A stretch of 64,000 nucleotides of DNA, from positions 496,001 through 560,000 of the forward strand of contig JACKMB010000001.1 of the NCBI GenBank assembly GCA_024235615.1. The letters run 5' to 3'. This document shows positions 52,749-63,164 of this stretch, one piece after another; the stretch's first letter is position 1, and every line of letters starts with the position of its first letter. A program made the translations under genes and the position numbers. The stretch comes from Thauera sp. (GTDB lineage Bacteria > Pseudomonadota > Gammaproteobacteria > Burkholderiales > Rhodocyclaceae). The notes below the pieces were generated by a model. That model saw nothing but the letters and a program-made list of their open reading frames with translations, ran no database searches and was not told the DNA's origin.

Positions 52749-53825
52749 TCAGCGCCGCTCGACGCGGTGCATGAGCCAGAACGCGGCGACGAGGAAGATC
52801 AGGCTGGGGGTCAGCGCGGCCATGAAGGGCGGCCAGGCGTTGATCATGCCGAGGTTGGAGAACAGGCCGTTGAGCAGGTGGAAGCCCACGCCCAGCATCA
52901 CCCCCATGAAGATGCGCGCGCTCGCGCCGCCCATGCGGTCGTGGATGAAGCCGAAGGGCATCGCCAGCGCCATCATCACCAGCGCGGTGAAGGGATAGAT
53001 CAGCTTCTTCCACAGCGCGATCTCGAAGCGGTCGGCGTTCTGGTTGTTGTCGCGCAGGTGGTTGATGTAGGTCCACAGGCGACCGAAGGGCATGTGCTCG
53101 GGCGACACCATCAGCACGCCGAGCACCTCGGGGGTCAGCTCCGAGCGCCAGCGGATCTCGGCCAGGCGTTCGACCTCGGTGCGGTCGCCATGGAAACGCG
53201 TGCGCTGCACATCGAGCAGTTTCCACTCCCCGCTGCCATCGAAGACGCCGGTCGCCGCCTCGGCGATCGATTCGAGCGCATAGTCGTCGTCGAAGGCGTA
53301 GACGCGCGCGCCGCGCATCGTGCGGTCAGGCATGAGCGTGCGCACGTTGATGACCAGGCGGCCATCCTTCACCCACAAACCCGAACGCAGTTGCTGCGAC
53401 ACGGTGGCCTGGGTGGCGGTGAGCTTCCACTCCTCGGCTGCGGTCTCCGCCGGCGGCGCGACGTATTCGCCGATCAGGAAGATCAGCACCGCGAACACAC
53501 CGCCAATCAGGCCGAGCACGCTCATCAGCAGGCCGTTCGACATGCCCGAGGCGCGCATCACGGTGATCTCGGAGTTCTTCGCCAGCGTCGCCAGCGCGTA
53601 AAGCGTGCCGATCAGCACCGCGATCGGCATCAGCTCGTAGACCCGCGCAGGCAGGGTCAGCGCCACATAAACGAGGGCCTGGTAGAGCGTGTAGCCGCCC
53701 TTGCCAACGTCCTCGAGTTCGTTGATGAAGTCGAAGAAGGCGAACAGGCCGAGGAACGCGACCAACACCAGCGCGCTGGCGGCGAAGATCTCGCGTGCGA
53801 GGTAACGCAGCAGCACCGGGCTCAT
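52749..53825 (-). CDS. lptG: LPS export permease LptG
   Basis: 358 residues. YjgP/YjgQ layout: two N-terminal helices (LVAFLGLFAFFDFINELEDV), helix 3-4, a periplasmic jellyroll (about 130-265) and two C-terminal helices. It forms the inner-membrane LptB2FG complex that extracts LPS. It overlaps lptF by ATGA, giving coupled synthesis of both permeases. Confidence 0.93.
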   Translation of the reverse strand: MSPVLLRYLAREIFAASALVLVAFLGLFAFFDFINELEDVGKGGYTLYQALVYVALTLPARVYELMPIAVLIGTLYALATLAKNSEITVMRASGMSNGLLMSVLGLIGGVFAVLIFLIGEYVAPPAETAAEEWKLTATQATVSQQLRSGLWVKDGRLVINVRTLMPDRTMRGARVYAFDDDYALESIAEAATGVFDGSGEWKLLDVQRTRFHGDRTEVERLAEIRWRSELTPEVLGVLMVSPEHMPFGRLWTYINHLRDNNQNADRFEIALWKKLIYPFTALVMMALAMPFGFIHDRMGGASARIFMGVMLGVGFHLLNGLFSNLGMINAWPPFMAALTPSLIFLVAAFWLMHRVERR

Positions 53826-54904
53826 GCGCGCCTCCGCCAGAACGGCGAGATCGCCAGGCGCTTGTGGAACATCAGCGCGAGCGCAGCCAGCACCACCACA
53901 TGCGGCAACAGCAGGCCGGCCGCGAAGGGCAGCTTGCCCTGCGCCACCCAGGACTGGAACACCGAGATCGCATTGCTATAGACGAGGTACACCAGCAGCG
54001 CCACCAGCATGTTGTTGGCGCGCCCGGCGCGCGGATTGACGAAGGACAGCGGGATCGCCATCAGCGCCAGCAGCAGCGCGACGAGGGGTACGCCGAAGCG
54101 CCCGACCAGTTCACCGAGGCCGCGTGCCTCGGGCTGGGCGAGCAGCAGCGCGGTGGGCAGCGCGCGGATGCGGGCCTGCTGCCCGGCCACCTGCTTCTGT
54201 TCGACCTGCACCTCGTAGCGCTCGAACTCCATCACCCGGTACTCGGGCGTGCCAGGGGTGCCGTCATAGCGCCGGCCCTTCTCGAGCACGATGAAGCGCC
54301 GGCCCTCCTCGTCGCTGCGCAGATAACCCTCCGCCGAGGCGATCACCACGAGCTGCCCGTTGCGCGTCTGCTCGCTGACGAAGACATTGCGCACCCGGCC
54401 ATCCTCGCCGGCGCCGACCTCGACGAAGAACACCCGCTGCGCGCTGGTCGATTCACGGAACACGCCCGGGGCGACGCGATGGGTGTCGTCGCGGCTTTCC
54501 AGACGCTCGCGGTATTCGCCGCTCTTTTGTTGCGCCCATGGCGACAGGTAGATCGAGCCCGCACCAGCCACCACGGCAATGGGCAGCGCGAACAGGAGCA
54601 CCGGCCGGATCCAGGCGGTGAGCGGCACGCCGGAAGCGAACCACACCACCATCTCGGAGTCGCGATAGCTGCGCGAGAGCGAGACCAGCACCGCGATGAA
54701 GAGCGTGAGGGTGAGCACCGTGGGCAGCTGCGCGAGCGCGCCGAAGCCGATCAGCGCCATCACCGCGTCGGGCGGCACGCGACCGCCGGCCGCCTGGCCG
54801 AGCAGGCGGATGAGCACGGTGGAGATCAGGATCGCGAACAGCGCCACGAAAACCGCGGCGGCCGTCTGCGCGAATTCCCGTTGCAGGGCACGCCGGAAGA
54901 TCAT
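53822..54904 (-). CDS. lptF: LPS export permease LptF
   Basis: 360 residues from ATG 54904 (MIFRRALQREFAQTAAAVFV). Two helices, then GGRVPPDAVMALIGFGALAQ and SYRDSEMVVWFASG, both typical LptF text. A periplasmic domain (about 125-255) and C-terminal helices (PLVALLLALMAIPLSFVNPR) follow. The long minus-strand frame that extends beyond this start is antisense to pepA and not part of the gene. Confidence 0.93.
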   Translation of the reverse strand: MIFRRALQREFAQTAAAVFVALFAILISTVLIRLLGQAAGGRVPPDAVMALIGFGALAQLPTVLTLTLFIAVLVSLSRSYRDSEMVVWFASGVPLTAWIRPVLLFALPIAVVAGAGSIYLSPWAQQKSGEYRERLESRDDTHRVAPGVFRESTSAQRVFFVEVGAGEDGRVRNVFVSEQTRNGQLVVIASAEGYLRSDEEGRRFIVLEKGRRYDGTPGTPEYRVMEFERYEVQVEQKQVAGQQARIRALPTALLLAQPEARGLGELVGRFGVPLVALLLALMAIPLSFVNPRAGRANNMLVALLVYLVYSNAISVFQSWVAQGKLPFAAGLLLPHVVVLAALALMFHKRLAISPFWRRRA

Positions 54905-55042
54905 CGGGCGGGGGTCGATACCGGGATGGGGCCGGGCTGCGCGCCACGGCCGATGTCGATCGGAAGCGTTTTTGACGCCCCGGTTGCGAACGCGCCATAA
55001 TCTTCGGCAATCGAAACCAGGCATCCAAACAAGGAAAAGCGC

Positions 55043-56542
55043 ATGGAATTTACCATAAAGACCGGCAGCCCGGCGAAGCTCAAGACCGGCCTGCTCGTGC
55101 TCGGCGCCTTTGCCGACGGCCGCCTCCCCGCCCTCTCCGCAGCGGCCGACGGCGCCGCCGAAGGCCGCCTGGCGACCCTGATCAAGCGCGGCGACCTCGA
55201 CGAGAAGGCCGGCGCCAGCGTGCTGGTGCACGACCTGCCCGGCGTGCACGCCGAGCGCGTGCTGCTGGTGAGCCTGGGCAAGCACGACGAGTTCGGCGAC
55301 AAGGCCTTCCGCGACGCCCTCGCCGCCGCCGCGAAGGCGATCTCCGGCGGACCGGCGAAGGACGCGGTCGTGGCACTCGCCGACATCGAGCTGCCGGGCC
55401 GCGACGCCGCCTGGCGGCTGCAGCAGGCCACGCGCATGCTCGCCGACGGTGCCTACCGCTTCGACGTGCTCAAGTCCGACAAGAAGGCGAAGAAGGAACG
55501 CGGCGCGAAGAAGCTCAGCCTGCTGGTGAGCTGCGAGCTCGGCGCCGAGCTCGACACCGCCGCAATGCAGGGCCATGCGATCGCCGCCGGCATGGCACTG
55601 GCCAAGGACCTTGGCAACCTGCCGGGCAACATCTGCACGCCGACGCATCTGGCCGAGACTGCCGAGGCCCTCGGCAAGCAGTACAAGTTCGAGGTGGAGG
55701 TGCTGGAGCGCGAGGACATGGAGAAGCTCGGTATGGGCTCCTTCCTGTCGGTGGCGCGCGGCTCGCACCAGCCGCCCAAGTTCATCGTCATGCAGTACAA
55801 GGGCGGCAAGGCCAAGGCGAAGCCCGTCGTGCTGGTCGGCAAGGGCATCACCTTCGACACCGGCGGCATCTCGCTCAAGCCCGCCGCCGAGATGGACGAG
55901 ATGAAGTTCGACATGTGCGGCGCGGCGAGCGTGCTCGGCACCTTCAAGGCGGTCGCACAGATGGGCCTGCCGATCAACCTCGTCGGCCTGGTTCCCACCA
56001 CCGAGAACATGCCCGGCGGCGGCGCCACCAAGCCCGGCGACGTGGTGACCTCGATGTCGGGCCAGACCATCGAGGTGCTCAACACCGACGCCGAGGGCCG
56101 CCTGATCCTGTGCGACGCGCTGACCTACGCCGAGCGCTTCAAGCCCGAGTGCGTGATCGACATCGCCACGCTCACCGGCGCCTGCGTGGTCGCGCTCGGC
56201 AAAATCCCCAGCGGGCTGCTCGCCAACGACGACGAGCTCGCCGCCGAGATCCTGAAGCGCGGCACCGAATCGGGCGACCGCGCCTGGCAGCTGCCGCTGT
56301 GGGACGAATACCAGGAGCTGCTCAAGAGCAACTTCGCCGACATGGGCAACATCGGCGGCCGCTACGCCGGCACCATCACCGCGGCCTGCTTCCTGGCGCG
56401 CTTCACCAAGGCCTACAAGTGGGCCCACCTCGACATCGCCGGCACCGCCTGGGTGTCGGGCGACGCCAAGGGCGCCACCGGGCGGCCGGTGCCGCTGCTG
56501 AGCAGCTTCCTGATCGGGCGCGCCCGCGCCCATGCGGCCTGA
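55043..56542 (+). CDS. pepA: Leucyl aminopeptidase (M17)
   Basis: 499 residues. The M17 metal/active sites: GKGITFDTGGISLKP, NTDAEGRLILCDAL and the catalytic arginine in the second. The N-terminal DNA-binding-type domain covers about 1-170. A cytoplasmic hexameric aminopeptidase; PepA can also act as a DNA-binding regulator. It is divergent from lptF, with the ATG 138 bp away, and overlaps holC. Confidence 0.95.
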   Translation: MEFTIKTGSPAKLKTGLLVLGAFADGRLPALSAAADGAAEGRLATLIKRGDLDEKAGASVLVHDLPGVHAERVLLVSLGKHDEFGDKAFRDALAAAAKAISGGPAKDAVVALADIELPGRDAAWRLQQATRMLADGAYRFDVLKSDKKAKKERGAKKLSLLVSCELGAELDTAAMQGHAIAAGMALAKDLGNLPGNICTPTHLAETAEALGKQYKFEVEVLEREDMEKLGMGSFLSVARGSHQPPKFIVMQYKGGKAKAKPVVLVGKGITFDTGGISLKPAAEMDEMKFDMCGAASVLGTFKAVAQMGLPINLVGLVPTTENMPGGGATKPGDVVTSMSGQTIEVLNTDAEGRLILCDALTYAERFKPECVIDIATLTGACVVALGKIPSGLLANDDELAAEILKRGTESGDRAWQLPLWDEYQELLKSNFADMGNIGGRYAGTITAACFLARFTKAYKWAHLDIAGTAWVSGDAKGATGRPVPLLSSFLIGRARAHAA

Positions 56543-57002
56543 GGATCGGTCGCCGGCCGCGATGGCGCCGCGCGTGCAGTTCTACCACAACACCGCAGAC
56601 CGGCTCGCGCTCGCGCACGAGCTGGTCGCGGGCGCCTACGCACGCGGCCGCAAGGTCGCCCTGCGCTGCACCGACGCGACGCAGCTGCGTCGGCTCGACC
56701 AAGTGCTGTGGACTGCGGTGCCGCTCGATTTCGTGCCCCACGTCGGCGTCGCCTCGACACTCGCGGCCGAGACCCCGGTGGTGCTCGGCGCCGCGGGAGA
56801 GCCCTGCCCGTGGCCGCACGCCGACATGCTGTTCAACCTCGCCGACGACCTCCCCGCCGAGGCGGACGGCTTCCGCATGGTGGTCGAGATCGTCGGTCGT
56901 GACGCCGCCGAGGTGCACGCCGCCCGCCAGCGCTGGGCCGCTTACCGCCAGCGCGGCTACGAACTGAAGGCCTTCGACGCCGAACGCAGGGTGGCGCTGT
57001 GA
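56532..57002 (+). CDS. holC: DNA polymerase III chi subunit
   Basis: Up to 156 residues. HolC pattern: VQFYHNTADRLALAHELVAG, RKVALRCTDATQLRRLDQVL and LWT...FVPHVG. HolC links the clamp loader to SSB. The ATG at 56532 overlaps the end of pepA; ATG 56562 (MAPRVQFYHN) is an equally plausible start. The order pepA-holC-valS is conserved. Confidence 0.88.
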   Translation: MRPEDRSPAAMAPRVQFYHNTADRLALAHELVAGAYARGRKVALRCTDATQLRRLDQVLWTAVPLDFVPHVGVASTLAAETPVVLGAAGEPCPWPHADMLFNLADDLPAEADGFRMVVEIVGRDAAEVHAARQRWAAYRQRGYELKAFDAERRVAL

Positions 57003-57670
57003 AAGACTGGCAGGACTTCCCCGACGACGACGAACTGGAGCGTGCCGACGACCTGCTCGGCCAGGCCGATGCCCTGCTGCGCCGCCACCGCGGCGACACG
57101 GCGCCCTCCTCCCCAGGTACGCAGCGCTCAACCGACCGCGACGCCGCCGAACCAGTCCACGCGACGCCAAGCGGTGCGGCCATGCAGGCCTTCGACGACG
57201 ACGACCTGCCGATCCTCACCGAGGTGGTGGACGATCTCGACCTGCCGACGGAGATTTTCCAGCCGACCGAGTCCTCGCTCGCGGCTGCCGCAGCAGCGCA
57301 GCCCGCCTTCGTGCGCAGCCTTGCGCCGGGCGAAGTCTCGCATGCACGCGCGCCCGCCGCGCCGCCCGAGCCCGTCGACACCTTCGCTCAGCCTGCCGCA
57401 CCATCCCCTCCACCACCACCGAGCGTTGCGGCAGCCGAGCAGCAACTCGCCGAGCGCCTGGTCGAGCTCGACACCGCGATTGCGCGCGAGATCGACGAGT
57501 GGGCCGCACGCGAGCTGCCGCAGATCATCGCCCGCGAGCTCGACCGCCTCGGCGAGCGCATCCAGGACGAAGCCCTCGCCCACCTGCGCGCCACCCTGCT
57601 CCCCGAGATCTCGGCACGGGTCAGCAGCCTGTTCGAAGACCGCAGGCCCGACCACCCGCCCGGGCGTTAG
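56999..57670 (+). CDS. Uncharacterised acidic protein downstream of holC
   Basis: 223 residues from a GTG overlapping the holC stop. The N-terminus is acidic (DDDELERADDLLGQADALL). The middle (about 60-140) is Ala/Pro low complexity. The C-terminus (about 143-215) is a predicted helical region (AEQQLAERLVELDTAIAREI, then LPQIIARELDRLGERIQDEA). No known domain recognised. The coupling to holC and position before valS suggest a conserved hypothetical gene, perhaps linked to replication. Confidence 0.7.
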   Translation: MKDWQDFPDDDELERADDLLGQADALLRRHRGDTAPSSPGTQRSTDRDAAEPVHATPSGAAMQAFDDDDLPILTEVVDDLDLPTEIFQPTESSLAAAAAAQPAFVRSLAPGEVSHARAPAAPPEPVDTFAQPAAPSPPPPPSVAAAEQQLAERLVELDTAIAREIDEWAARELPQIIARELDRLGERIQDEALAHLRATLLPEISARVSSLFEDRRPDHPPGR

Positions 57671-57768
57671 GAGCGGCGGCCGCCACGAACCGGCGGCCCG
57701 CGCACCAACCTGTCTGCCACCCCTGCGGCCGCTTTCGCGCCTGGCGGCGCTGCTGCAGGAGACCTGCG
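57666..57768. repeat. REP-like repeat cluster F
   Basis: A degenerate plus copy follows the stop at once (ttaggagcggcggccgccac). A minus copy with altered loop (tttcgcgcctggcggcgctg) lies near 57732. This is the most degraded cluster in the window. Confidence 0.6.
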
Positions 57769-57851
57769 CAATCCCATAACCCAAGGCGCGGAAGCGGACG
57801 CAGGCAAAGCCCCGCGGCGCGCTCGCACCGGGGCGCCTGCGCCGCATCCGC

Positions 57852-57857
57852 TATAAT
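57852..57857 (+). promoter_or_regulatory. Probable -10 of valS
   Basis: A perfect TATAAT lies 37 bp before the valS ATG. The -35 region (about 57829-57834) is GC-rich and poor. Confidence 0.6.
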
Positions 57858-57888
57858 CCGCGCTTTGCCCTCACGCGCGTAGAACACC

Positions 57889-60873
57889 ATGGAACTGGCC
57901 AAGAGCTTCGAGCCCGCAGACATCGAACGTCGCTGGTACCCGGAATGGGAATCCCGCGGCTACTTCGACGCCGGTCTCGACAAGTCGAACCCCGCCGCCT
58001 TCTGCATCCTGCTGCCGCCGCCCAACGTCACCGGCACGCTGCACATGGGGCACGGCTTCAACCAGACGATCATGGACGCGCTCACGCGCTACCACCGCAT
58101 GCGTGGCGACAACACGCTGTGGCAGCCGGGCACCGACCACGCCGGCATCGCCACGCAGATCGTCGTCGAGCGCCAGCTCGACGCCCAAGGCGTCAGCCGC
58201 CACGATCTCGGCCGCGAGCGCTTCCTGGAGAAGGTGTGGGAGTGGAAGGAGTACTCCGGCGGCACCATCACCCGCCAGATGCGCCGGCTGGGCACCAGCC
58301 CGGACTGGAAGCGCGAGCGCTTCACGATGGACGAGGGCTTGTCGCGCACGGTCACCGAGACCTTCGTGCGCCTCTACAACGAGGGCCTGATCTACCGCGG
58401 CAAGCGCCTGGTGAACTGGGACCCCAAGCTCGGCACCGCGGTGTCCGATCTCGAGGTGGTGTCCGAGGAAGAGGACGGCAAGCTCTACCACATCCTGTAT
58501 CCGTTCTCCGACGGCCCCATCGGCGAGCTGCGCGGCCTCACGGTCGCCACCACCCGCCCCGAGACCCTGCTCGGCGACGTCGCGGTGATGGTGCATCCCG
58601 AGGACGAGCGCTACGCCCACCTCATCGGCAAGACCGTCGAGCTGCCGCTCACCGGCCGCCACATCCCGATCATCGCCGACGACTATGTCGACCGCGAGTT
58701 CGGCACCGGCTGCGTCAAGGTCACGCCGGCGCACGACTTCAACGACTACGCGGTGGGCCAGCGCCACAAGCTCGACACCATCGTCGTGCTCACCCTCGAA
58801 GGCGCCGTGCCCGCGGTGGCCGAGCGCTACACCGCCGACGGCGTCACCCTGGAGAGCGTGCCGATGCCGGCGGGCGTCGCCGGGCTCGACCGCGTGCCCG
58901 CGCGCGACAAGGTGGTCGAGGAGCTCGAGGCGCTCGGCCTGCTGCTCGAGGTCAAGGCGCACAAGATGCAGGTGCCGCGCGGCGACCGCACCGGCGTCGT
59001 CATCGAGCCGATGCTCACCGACCAGTGGTTCGTCGCCATGTCCAAGCCTGGCGCGGACGGCAAGTCGATCACCGAGAAGGCGCTCGAGGTCGTGGCCTCG
59101 GGCGAGATCAAGTTCTACCCCGAGAACTGGGTCAACACCTACAACCAGTGGCTCAACAACATCCAGGACTGGTGCATCTCGCGCCAGCTGTGGTGGGGCC
59201 ACCGCATCCCGGCCTGGTACGACGAGGAAGGCCGCATCTACGTCGCCACCTGCGAAGAAGAGGCGATCCGCGCCTGGAAGGCCGACCTGCAGCGCGGCAT
59301 CGACGCGCTCACCGCCGAGGTGCAGACACGCCAGCGCGAAGGCCAGACCGCCGAGCAGTACCCCGAGATCGCCGAGCGCCTCGCCCTCCTCCACGCCCGC
59401 CACGACGCCGGCCACCTGCGCCAGGAAGACGATGTGCTCGACACCTGGTACTCGTCCGCGCTGTGGCCGTTCTCCACGCTCGACTGGACGGCGGAGTGGC
59501 CGGAGAAGAGCAACGACGCGCTCGACCTCTACCTGCCGTCGACCGTGCTCGTCACCGGCTTCGACATCATCTTCTTCTGGGTAGCGCGCATGGTCATGAT
59601 GACCAGGCACATCACCGGCAGGATCCCGTTCAAGCACGTTTACGTGCACGGCCTGATCCGCGACGCGGAAGGCCAGAAGATGAGCAAGTCCAAGGGCAAC
59701 GTGCTCGACCCGATCGACCTCATCGACGGCATCGCGCTCGACGAGCTGATCAAGAAGCGCACCTTCGGCCTGATGAACCCCAAGCAGGCGCAGAGCATCG
59801 AGAAGAAGACGCGCAAGGAATTCCCCGAGGGCATTCCCGCCTTCGGCACCGACGCGCTGCGCTTCACCTTCGCCAGCCTCGCCAGCCCCGGCCGCGACAT
59901 CAAGTTCGACCTCGCGCGCTGCGAGGGCTACCGCAACTTCTGCAACAAGCTGTGGAACGCCACCCGCTTCGTGCTGATGAACTGCGAAGGCCACGACTGC
60001 GGCATCGGCGAGGCCGTCGCCTGCACCACCGAGGTGCTCGACTTCTCCTTCGCCGACCGCTGGATCGTGTCGCGCCTGCAGCGCACCGAGGCCGAGGTGG
60101 CGGAACACTTCGAGGCCTACCGCTTCGACCTCGTCGCTCGTGCGGTGTATGAGTTCGTCTGGGACGAGTACTGCGACTGGTACCTCGAGCTCGCCAAGGT
60201 GCAGATCCAGTCCGGCACTCCGGCCCAGCAGCGCGCCACCCGCCGCACGCTGCTGCGCGTGCTCGAGACCGTGCTGCGCCTGGCGCACCCGCTGATCCCC
60301 TTCATCACCGAGGAACTCTGGCAGACGGTCGCCCCGCTCGCAGGGCGCAAGGACACCGACAGCCTGATGCAGGCGCGCTACCCGCAGGCCGAGCCCAAGC
60401 GCATCGACGAGGCCTCCGAGGCGAAGGTCGCCGAACTCAAGGCCATGATCTACGCCTGCCGCAACCTGCGCGGCGAGATGAACATCTCCCCGGCGCAGCG
60501 CCTGCCGCTGGTGGCCGCGGGCGACAAGGCAGCGCTCGCGCAGTACGCGCCCTACCTCGCCGGCCTGGCCAAGCTCGCCGAGGTGCAGGTCGTGGACGAG
60601 ATCGGCGCCGACGAGCTCGCTCCGGTCGCGGTTGCCGGCGAGACGCGCCTGATGCTCAAGGTGGAGATCGACGTCGCCGCCGAGCGCGAGCGCCTGGGCA
60701 AGGAGATCGCCCGCCTCGAAGGCGAGATCGCCAAGGCCGAAGGCAAGCTCGGCAACGCCAGCTTCGTCGACCGCGCCCCGGCCGCGGTGGTGCAGCAGGA
60801 ACGCGACCGCCTCGCGGGCTTCAAGGCCACGGTGGAGAAGCTCAAGCCGCAGCTGGTGAAGCTCGGCGGCTGA
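57889..60873 (+). CDS. valS: Valyl-tRNA synthetase
   Basis: 994 residues, class I. HIGH appears as HMGH (52-55) in [27 protein letters not shown] starts near 597. The editing CP1 domain lies between (about 200-450), the anticodon domain follows and a C-terminal coiled coil (about 920-994, [20 protein letters not shown]) is typical of bacterial ValRS. It charges tRNA-Val. Confidence 0.97.
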   Translation: MELAKSFEPADIERRWYPEWESRGYFDAGLDKSNPAAFCILLPPPNVTGTLHMGHGFNQTIMDALTRYHRMRGDNTLWQPGTDHAGIATQIVVERQLDAQGVSRHDLGRERFLEKVWEWKEYSGGTITRQMRRLGTSPDWKRERFTMDEGLSRTVTETFVRLYNEGLIYRGKRLVNWDPKLGTAVSDLEVVSEEEDGKLYHILYPFSDGPIGELRGLTVATTRPETLLGDVAVMVHPEDERYAHLIGKTVELPLTGRHIPIIADDYVDREFGTGCVKVTPAHDFNDYAVGQRHKLDTIVVLTLEGAVPAVAERYTADGVTLESVPMPAGVAGLDRVPARDKVVEELEALGLLLEVKAHKMQVPRGDRTGVVIEPMLTDQWFVAMSKPGADGKSITEKALEVVASGEIKFYPENWVNTYNQWLNNIQDWCISRQLWWGHRIPAWYDEEGRIYVATCEEEAIRAWKADLQRGIDALTAEVQTRQREGQTAEQYPEIAERLALLHARHDAGHLRQEDDVLDTWYSSALWPFSTLDWTAEWPEKSNDALDLYLPSTVLVTGFDIIFFWVARMVMMTRHITGRIPFKHVYVHGLIRDAEGQKMSKSKGNVLDPIDLIDGIALDELIKKRTFGLMNPKQAQSIEKKTRKEFPEGIPAFGTDALRFTFASLASPGRDIKFDLARCEGYRNFCNKLWNATRFVLMNCEGHDCGIGEAVACTTEVLDFSFADRWIVSRLQRTEAEVAEHFEAYRFDLVARAVYEFVWDEYCDWYLELAKVQIQSGTPAQQRATRRTLLRVLETVLRLAHPLIPFITEELWQTVAPLAGRKDTDSLMQARYPQAEPKRIDEASEAKVAELKAMIYACRNLRGEMNISPAQRLPLVAAGDKAALAQYAPYLAGLAKLAEVQVVDEIGADELAPVAVAGETRLMLKVEIDVAAERERLGKEIARLEGEIAKAEGKLGNASFVDRAPAAVVQQERDRLAGFKATVEKLKPQLVKLGG

Positions 60874-61265
60874 GGAACGCGCACGCGGGCGTCGCAGCGC
60901 CCGCAGCCTCTGAACCCCGGTTCGCGGCTGCCGCCGCTCCTACAGGAGGCGGGACCCGCGCCGCTCCGACATGCCTCCCGGACGCGCGATGATTCATGTC
61001 GGAGCGCGGGCAGGCGCGAATGCAGCCGACCCAACCCGACAACGCCCACCGCCGCCCCACCGCCATGTTCGCGGCTGCCGCCGCTCCTACAGGAGGCGGG
61101 AGCCGCGATGGTTCATGTAGGAGCGCCGGCAGGCGCGAATGCAGCCGACCCAACCCGACAACGCCCACCGCCGCCCCACCGCCATGTTCGCGGCTGCCGC
61201 CGCTCCTACAGGAGGCGGGAGCCGCGGTGGTTCATGTAGGAGCGCCGGCAGGCGCGAAGGCGGCG
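60874..61265. other. Gene-free repeat stretch between valS and tusA
   Basis: About 390 bp made almost entirely of REP-like hairpins and their spacers (see 60918-61260). It separates convergent genes. No T-rich terminator hairpin was found, so the repeats themselves may limit read-through. Confidence 0.7.
60918..61260. repeat. REP-like cluster G with 119-bp tandem array
   Basis: The unit from tgcagccgacccaacccgac to a closing gcgcgaa spans 61021-61139 and 61140-61258, two copies of 119 bp that differ at very few sites. Each contains one minus and one plus REP hairpin. A related partial unit precedes them (60918-61020), with tgtcggagcgcgggcaggcg in place of the consensus. Confidence 0.85.
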
Positions 61266-61496
61266 CTACTTCCGCTTCAGGAAGAACTCGTACGCCTTGT
61301 CGGACGTCTCGCCCTGGCCGATCAGCTCGTTGCCGGTCTGGCGGGAGAAGGCCTGGAAATCCTTCACCGAGCCCGGATCGGTCGCGAGCACGCGGACGAT
61401 CTGTCCGCTCTGCATCTCGGCCAGCATCTTCTTGGCCCGCAGGATCGGCAGCGGGCAGTTGAGCCCGCGCGCATCCACTTCCTTGTCGTATCTCAT
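61266..61496 (-). CDS. tusA: TusA/SirA-like sulfur carrier
   Basis: 76 residues. The CPxP motif is in LNCPLPILRAKK (Cys14), the catalytic sulfur-carrying cysteine of TusA. The rest (GQIVRVLATDPGSVKDFQAF and the FFLKRK end) matches the small IF3-like fold. It carries persulfide in tRNA thiolation, molybdenum-cofactor or sulfur metabolism. The C-terminal stop is only a few bases from the repeat field. Confidence 0.88.
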   Translation of the reverse strand: MRYDKEVDARGLNCPLPILRAKKMLAEMQSGQIVRVLATDPGSVKDFQAFSRQTGNELIGQGETSDKAYEFFLKRK

Positions 61497-61602
61497 GTCC
61501 GCTCCCTGATAGGGTCGTATTGAAGGCGGCCGATTCTAAAGGATGGCCATGCGCCCCGGAAGGCGCGCCCGTCACGCCGTGCGACCTGCGGCACAAGGCC
61601 GC

Positions 61603-63042
61603 TCAGCGCTCGCGCTTTTCCTCGAGCAGGCGCTGCTTGAGCTCGCGCAGGCGCGCATCCACCGCCGACAGCGTATAGAAGTCACCGTCGTTGGCGCGGC
61701 GCGCGATCTCGAGCTGCTCGATCGCGGCCGGCAGGCTGCCGCGCAGGTAATACACCTCGGCCTGGGTGCGATGCTGTTCGGTGCGCTTTCCGAGCGCGGC
61801 GTAGGCGCGCGACAGCAGCTGCCACAGGCGCGGATCGCCGCTGCGGTCGCCGATGCGGCGGCGCAGTTCGGTCGCGGCGGCGTCCGCCCTTCCGCCCAGG
61901 ATGCGCGCATCGGCGAGCGCGTAGCTCAGGCTGCGGGTGGACGGGGACTGCTTCTGCGCGGCCTCGAGGATGCGGATCGCCCCCGCGGGGTCGTTGCGCG
62001 CGAGGCGGATCTCCGCAGCCAGCCCCTCCACCCACACCGCGCCCGCGGAGTGCGCGCGCAGCGGCTGCAGGCGGGCCTCGGCGTCATCCAGGCGCCCGGC
62101 CCGCATCAGCGCCCGGGCAAGCCCATAGGCCAGCGCCTCGTCCTTCGGCTCGCGCGCGAGGCGGTCCTGCAGTTCCTGAACCGCCTCGGCGGGCTGGCCG
62201 GCGTTGGCACGCAGCTTGGCGCGTGCGAAGCGGAAATCCGCCGAGTCCGGCACCTGGCGGTAGCGCATCGAGGCGACGCGGTTCTCCATGTCGGCGATGC
62301 GCTCGGTAGTCAGCGGGTGGGTGCGCAGGTAGGCGGGCGCGTTGTTCTCGTAGACGCGCGTGTTGCGCTGCAGGCGCTCGAAGAAGCCGGGCATGCCGCG
62401 CACGTCGAGGCCGGCCTTGTCCAGGGTCTCCAGGCCGGCGCGGTCGGCCTCGCGCTCGAAGGCGCGGGTGTAGCCGAGCTGCGACTGGATCGCCCCGGCC
62501 TGGCCGGCGGCGATCGCGGCCTGGCTGACGTCCGAGTTGCTGCGCGCGGCCAGCACCGCGACCAGCATCGAGGCGATCATCAGCATCGCCGACTGGCTCT
62601 GCCTGCCGACGATCTGCGCGATGTGGCGCTGGGTGACGTGGGCGATCTCGTGGCCAAGCACCGAGGCGAACTCGGACTCGCTCTCCGCCGCCAGGATCAG
62701 CCCGGTATGCACGCCGATGAAGCCGCCGGGCAGCGCGAAGGCGTTGAGCGTGGCGTCGCGCACGACGAAGAAGTCGAAGTCCAGTCCCGGATTGCTGCTC
62801 ACCGCGGCGAGGCGCTGGCCGAGGCGGTTCACGTACTCCTCGACCTCGGCATCGTCGAGGTAGGCGGCGTCGCGCCAGCGGATCTCGCGGATGATCTGCT
62901 CGCCGATGCGGCGCTCGGCCGCCGGCGAGAGTTCGGACGCGGCCACGTCGCCGAGATCGGGCAGATCGGCGGCGAGCACGGGCACCGGCGCAGGCAGGGC
63001 CAGGGCGAGGCTGAGCAGCAGGGCAAGGGGTCGGCGCATCAT
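61603..63042 (-). CDS. BepA-like M48 metalloprotease with TPR domain
   Basis: 479 residues. A signal peptide covers about 1-25. The M48 zinc motif HEIAH is at 131-135, with the third ligand in a EREADRAGLE segment. The C-terminal TPR-like repeats (about 265-479) are typical of BepA (YfgC). Periplasmic BepA degrades or helps assemble outer-membrane proteins such as LptD. It is a solitary gene with tusA about 110 bp downstream. Confidence 0.88.
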   Translation of the reverse strand: MMRRPLALLLSLALALPAPVPVLAADLPDLGDVAASELSPAAERRIGEQIIREIRWRDAAYLDDAEVEEYVNRLGQRLAAVSSNPGLDFDFFVVRDATLNAFALPGGFIGVHTGLILAAESESEFASVLGHEIAHVTQRHIAQIVGRQSQSAMLMIASMLVAVLAARSNSDVSQAAIAAGQAGAIQSQLGYTRAFEREADRAGLETLDKAGLDVRGMPGFFERLQRNTRVYENNAPAYLRTHPLTTERIADMENRVASMRYRQVPDSADFRFARAKLRANAGQPAEAVQELQDRLAREPKDEALAYGLARALMRAGRLDDAEARLQPLRAHSAGAVWVEGLAAEIRLARNDPAGAIRILEAAQKQSPSTRSLSYALADARILGGRADAAATELRRRIGDRSGDPRLWQLLSRAYAALGKRTEQHRTQAEVYYLRGSLPAAIEQLEIARRANDGDFYTLSAVDARLRELKQRLLEEKRER

Positions 63043-63164
63043 CGGGTGCTATGATACCCGCCGACCCGCGCCCGTTCCCGCGCCGATGTATCGGCGTGTA
63101 GCGGCGCTCTCGCCGCGGGGCGATTTCCGCCGCGGCACCTCCGAATCTTCTGCCCTGCCCCACC

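Noticed and set aside
53822-56533. 903-residue minus-strand frame joining lptF with antisense pepA
   Set aside because: Only the part from 54904 down is LptF. The remainder is antisense to the well-supported pepA.
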